6,727 nucleotides of DNA from Alphaproteobacteria bacterium (GTDB taxonomy: Bacteria > Pseudomonadota > Alphaproteobacteria > BOG-932 > Roseiterribacteraceae): contig CAJCJC010000281.1 of assembly GCA_903970575.1 (NCBI GenBank), positions 1 through 6,727 on the forward strand. Direction: 5' to 3'. Shown here one piece after another: positions 5,112-6,727 of the stretch; positions within the stretch are counted from its first letter, which is position 1, and each line of letters opens with the position of its first letter. The notes beneath the pieces are model-generated. The model was given only the letters and a program-made list of their open reading frames with translations. It was not told where the DNA came from and made no database searches. Position numbers and translations under genes: made by a program.

Positions 5112-6727
5112 GTGCATATGTTGCGCGTCCTGTCCCACTCGACCGACGGAGCGGCTGATGCTGTAGACCTGGATCAGAGCCCGGCGGATATCGTCGCGCT
5201 GTCCTTCACCGACGCCGATTTGTCGGTCCTTGCCTCGGCATGGGAGGGCGCGCGGGACGGGTTGCCGACACTGCGGCTCGCGAACCTTGCCGCCCTCCGC
5301 CATCCATACTCAGTTGACCTGTACGGCGAAAAAATGCTCGCCAAGGCGCGCTTTGTGCTAGTGCGCCTGCTCGGTGGCAAGGATTACTGGCGTTATGGCG
5401 TGGATGAATTCGCCATGCTCGCCCGATCGCGCGGATTTCATCTCGCCATCGTGCCGGGCGATCATCGGGAGGATGAGCGCCTAGACCAGGCATCCACCCT
5501 GCCGCCTGACGCGCTGCGCCGCATCTGGTCCTATTTCGCGATGGGCGGGGTCGAGAACATTATATCCTGCTTGCGCTACGCCGCCGGTTATTTCTCGCCT
5601 CAGCCGCCAGCGGCGCCGCCGAAAGCCATCGAGGCCTTCGGTCTTTTCGGCCCGGCGATCCGGCCGGCCGTCGCCTCTGCCCCGCTTGCGCTCGTCGTGT
5701 GCTATCGCGCCTGGCTTTTGGCCGCCGACACCGCGCCGATTATCGCCCTCGCGGACGCCTTGGCGGAGCGGGGTTTCCGGGTGACGACAATTTATGTCAC
5801 AAGCCTGAAAGACCCTGCGGTGATCGCCCCGCTCGCGGCCCTTATCAACGACAAGCGGCCCGATATTGTCCTGAACCTGACCGCGTTCTCAGCCCGCTCC
5901 GATGACGCGGGTTCGGTCCTCGATTTGGCTAATGCGCCCGTTTTCCAGCTCGCGCTCAGTGGCGGCGGTTTTCAGCAATGGTCCGAATCGCCGCGCGGAC
6001 TAAGCCCTGCCGATCTGGCGATGAATGTGGTGCTGCCGGAGTTCGATGGCCGGATTATCGCGGGCGCCATCTCGTTCAAGGGTGAGAGCCAAAGAACCGA
6101 GGCGCTGGAATTTACACGGCTGTCCCATCGGTCCGAGCCCACGGGAATCGCGCACGCCGCCGATCTCGCCCTGGCCTGGAGCACGCTCGGGCGCACGCGC
6201 CGTCGCGAGCGGCGTCTCGCCTGCATCCTGTCCGACTATCCCGCAAAGCAAGGACGCACGGGGTACGCCGTGGGTCTCGATACGCCGCGCAGCGTTGTCG
6301 CCATCGCCGATAGGTTGGCGCGTGAGGGATTCGCCGTCGATCCGGTGATGGACGAAGCTGAATTGATCGCCCGCCTTTCCCAGGGAGATAAAAGCGCGGT
6401 TCTGGACATCTCGGCCTATGGCCGGCTTCTGGCGGGTCTGCCGTCGGAATTCGTACGGAAAGTCTACGCCGCGTGGGGCGATCCCTCGGCCGACCCGGAT
6501 TTCGGGGAAGGCGGATTCCATTTCCGTGTTGTGCGCGCTGGCAATCTCGTGATCTCGGTTCAACCCGATCGCGGTAATGTCGCGGCGCGGAAATCCGAAT
6601 ACCATGACGCCCTGTTGCCACCCCGGCATGGCTATATCGCCTTCTATCTTTGGCTGAGGATGGCCGAGCGGATTCACGCCGTGATTCATTGCGGGACGCA
6701 CGGCACGCTGGAATGGTTGCCGGGCAA
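5112..6727 (+). CDS. cobN: Aerobic cobaltochelatase large subunit CobN, N-terminal part (3' partial)
   Basis: CobN is the large, substrate-binding subunit of the ATP-dependent CobNST chelatase that inserts Co2+ into hydrogenobyrinic acid a,c-diamide. The window holds 538 complete codons of a family usually about 1,100-1,270 residues long; the frame has no stop before the window end. Family segments seen are VLSHSTDGAADAVDLDQSPAD near the start, GGVENIISCLRY (about 145-156), LSPADLAMNVVLPEFDGRI (297-315), DYPAKQGRTGYAVGLDTP (375-392) and HCGTHGTLEWLPG (526-538), where the window cuts the gene. The GTG at 5112 is preferred over the ATG at 5118: GAGG (5100-5103) lies 8 nt before the GTG, and the resulting start (M)HMLRVLSHS matches the MHLL-type start of the family. 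It begins 10 nt after cobW, whose stop codon lies in this Shine-Dalgarno. Magnesium chelatase ChlH/BchH is the related alternative, but context and motifs favour CobN. Confidence 0.96.
   Translation, partial: MHMLRVLSHSTDGAADAVDLDQSPADIVALSFTDADLSVLASAWEGARDGLPTLRLANLAALRHPYSVDLYGEKMLAKARFVLVRLLGGKDYWRYGVDEFAMLARSRGFHLAIVPGDHREDERLDQASTLPPDALRRIWSYFAMGGVENIISCLRYAAGYFSPQPPAAPPKAIEAFGLFGPAIRPAVASAPLALVVCYRAWLLAADTAPIIALADALAERGFRVTTIYVTSLKDPAVIAPLAALINDKRPDIVLNLTAFSARSDDAGSVLDLANAPVFQLALSGGGFQQWSESPRGLSPADLAMNVVLPEFDGRIIAGAISFKGESQRTEALEFTRLSHRSEPTGIAHAADLALAWSTLGRTRRRERRLACILSDYPAKQGRTGYAVGLDTPRSVVAIADRLAREGFAVDPVMDEAELIARLSQGDKSAVLDISAYGRLLAGLPSEFVRKVYAAWGDPSADPDFGEGGFHFRVVRAGNLVISVQPDRGNVAARKSEYHDALLPPRHGYIAFYLWLRMAERIHAVIHCGTHGTLEWLPG

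Noticed and set aside
6000..6701. 233-codon minus-strand frame opposite cobN
   Set aside because: Antisense to conserved CobN segments in an uninterrupted reading frame; a shadow of codon bias.

Overview
The window is one block of aerobic (late cobalt insertion) cobalamin biosynthesis from a GC-rich bacterium. The gene set (cobN and cobW with cobO, cobQ, cobD and a NiCoT-type metal permease) and the protein sequences suggest an alphaproteobacterium. That is inference from family resemblance; no rRNA or other phylogenetic marker is present and I cannot name a genus. Every base can be assigned to a gene, a riboswitch, or a short leader or promoter. I do not see mobile elements, tRNAs, CRISPR arrays or a novel system.

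Layout: (1) Bases 1-215 (+) are the 3' end of cobD (cbiB). (2) Converging on it, with a 17-bp overlap, is a tightly packed minus-strand operon read from right to left: NiCoT permease (3354-2278), cobO (2285-1674), cobQ (1674-199). Adjacent genes overlap by 8 bp and 1 bp, so translational coupling is likely. (3) Bases 3355-4066 form a 712-bp non-coding divergent control region with two back-to-back cobalamin riboswitches: 3648-3475 on the minus strand leading to the permease operon, and 3741-3939 on the plus strand leading to cobW. The 92 bp between the aptamers holds a candidate sigma-70-like promoter for each direction. Each leader also holds a hairpin that would bury the Shine-Dalgarno of the first gene, pointing to translational control. 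(4) cobW (4067-5101) and the first ~540 codons of cobN (5112 to the window end) form the plus-strand operon.

How it fits together: the permease would import Co2+; CobW is a metal-binding G3E GTPase thought to help deliver cobalt; CobN is the large subunit of the cobaltochelatase that inserts Co2+ into hydrogenobyrinic acid a,c-diamide; CobO adenosylates the corrinoid; CobQ amidates four side chains to give adenosylcobyric acid; CobD attaches the aminopropanol arm to give adenosylcobinamide (phosphate). B12-type coenzyme would bind both riboswitches and shut down cobalt uptake, cobalt insertion and the later steps together. The partner subunits CobS and CobT are not in the window.
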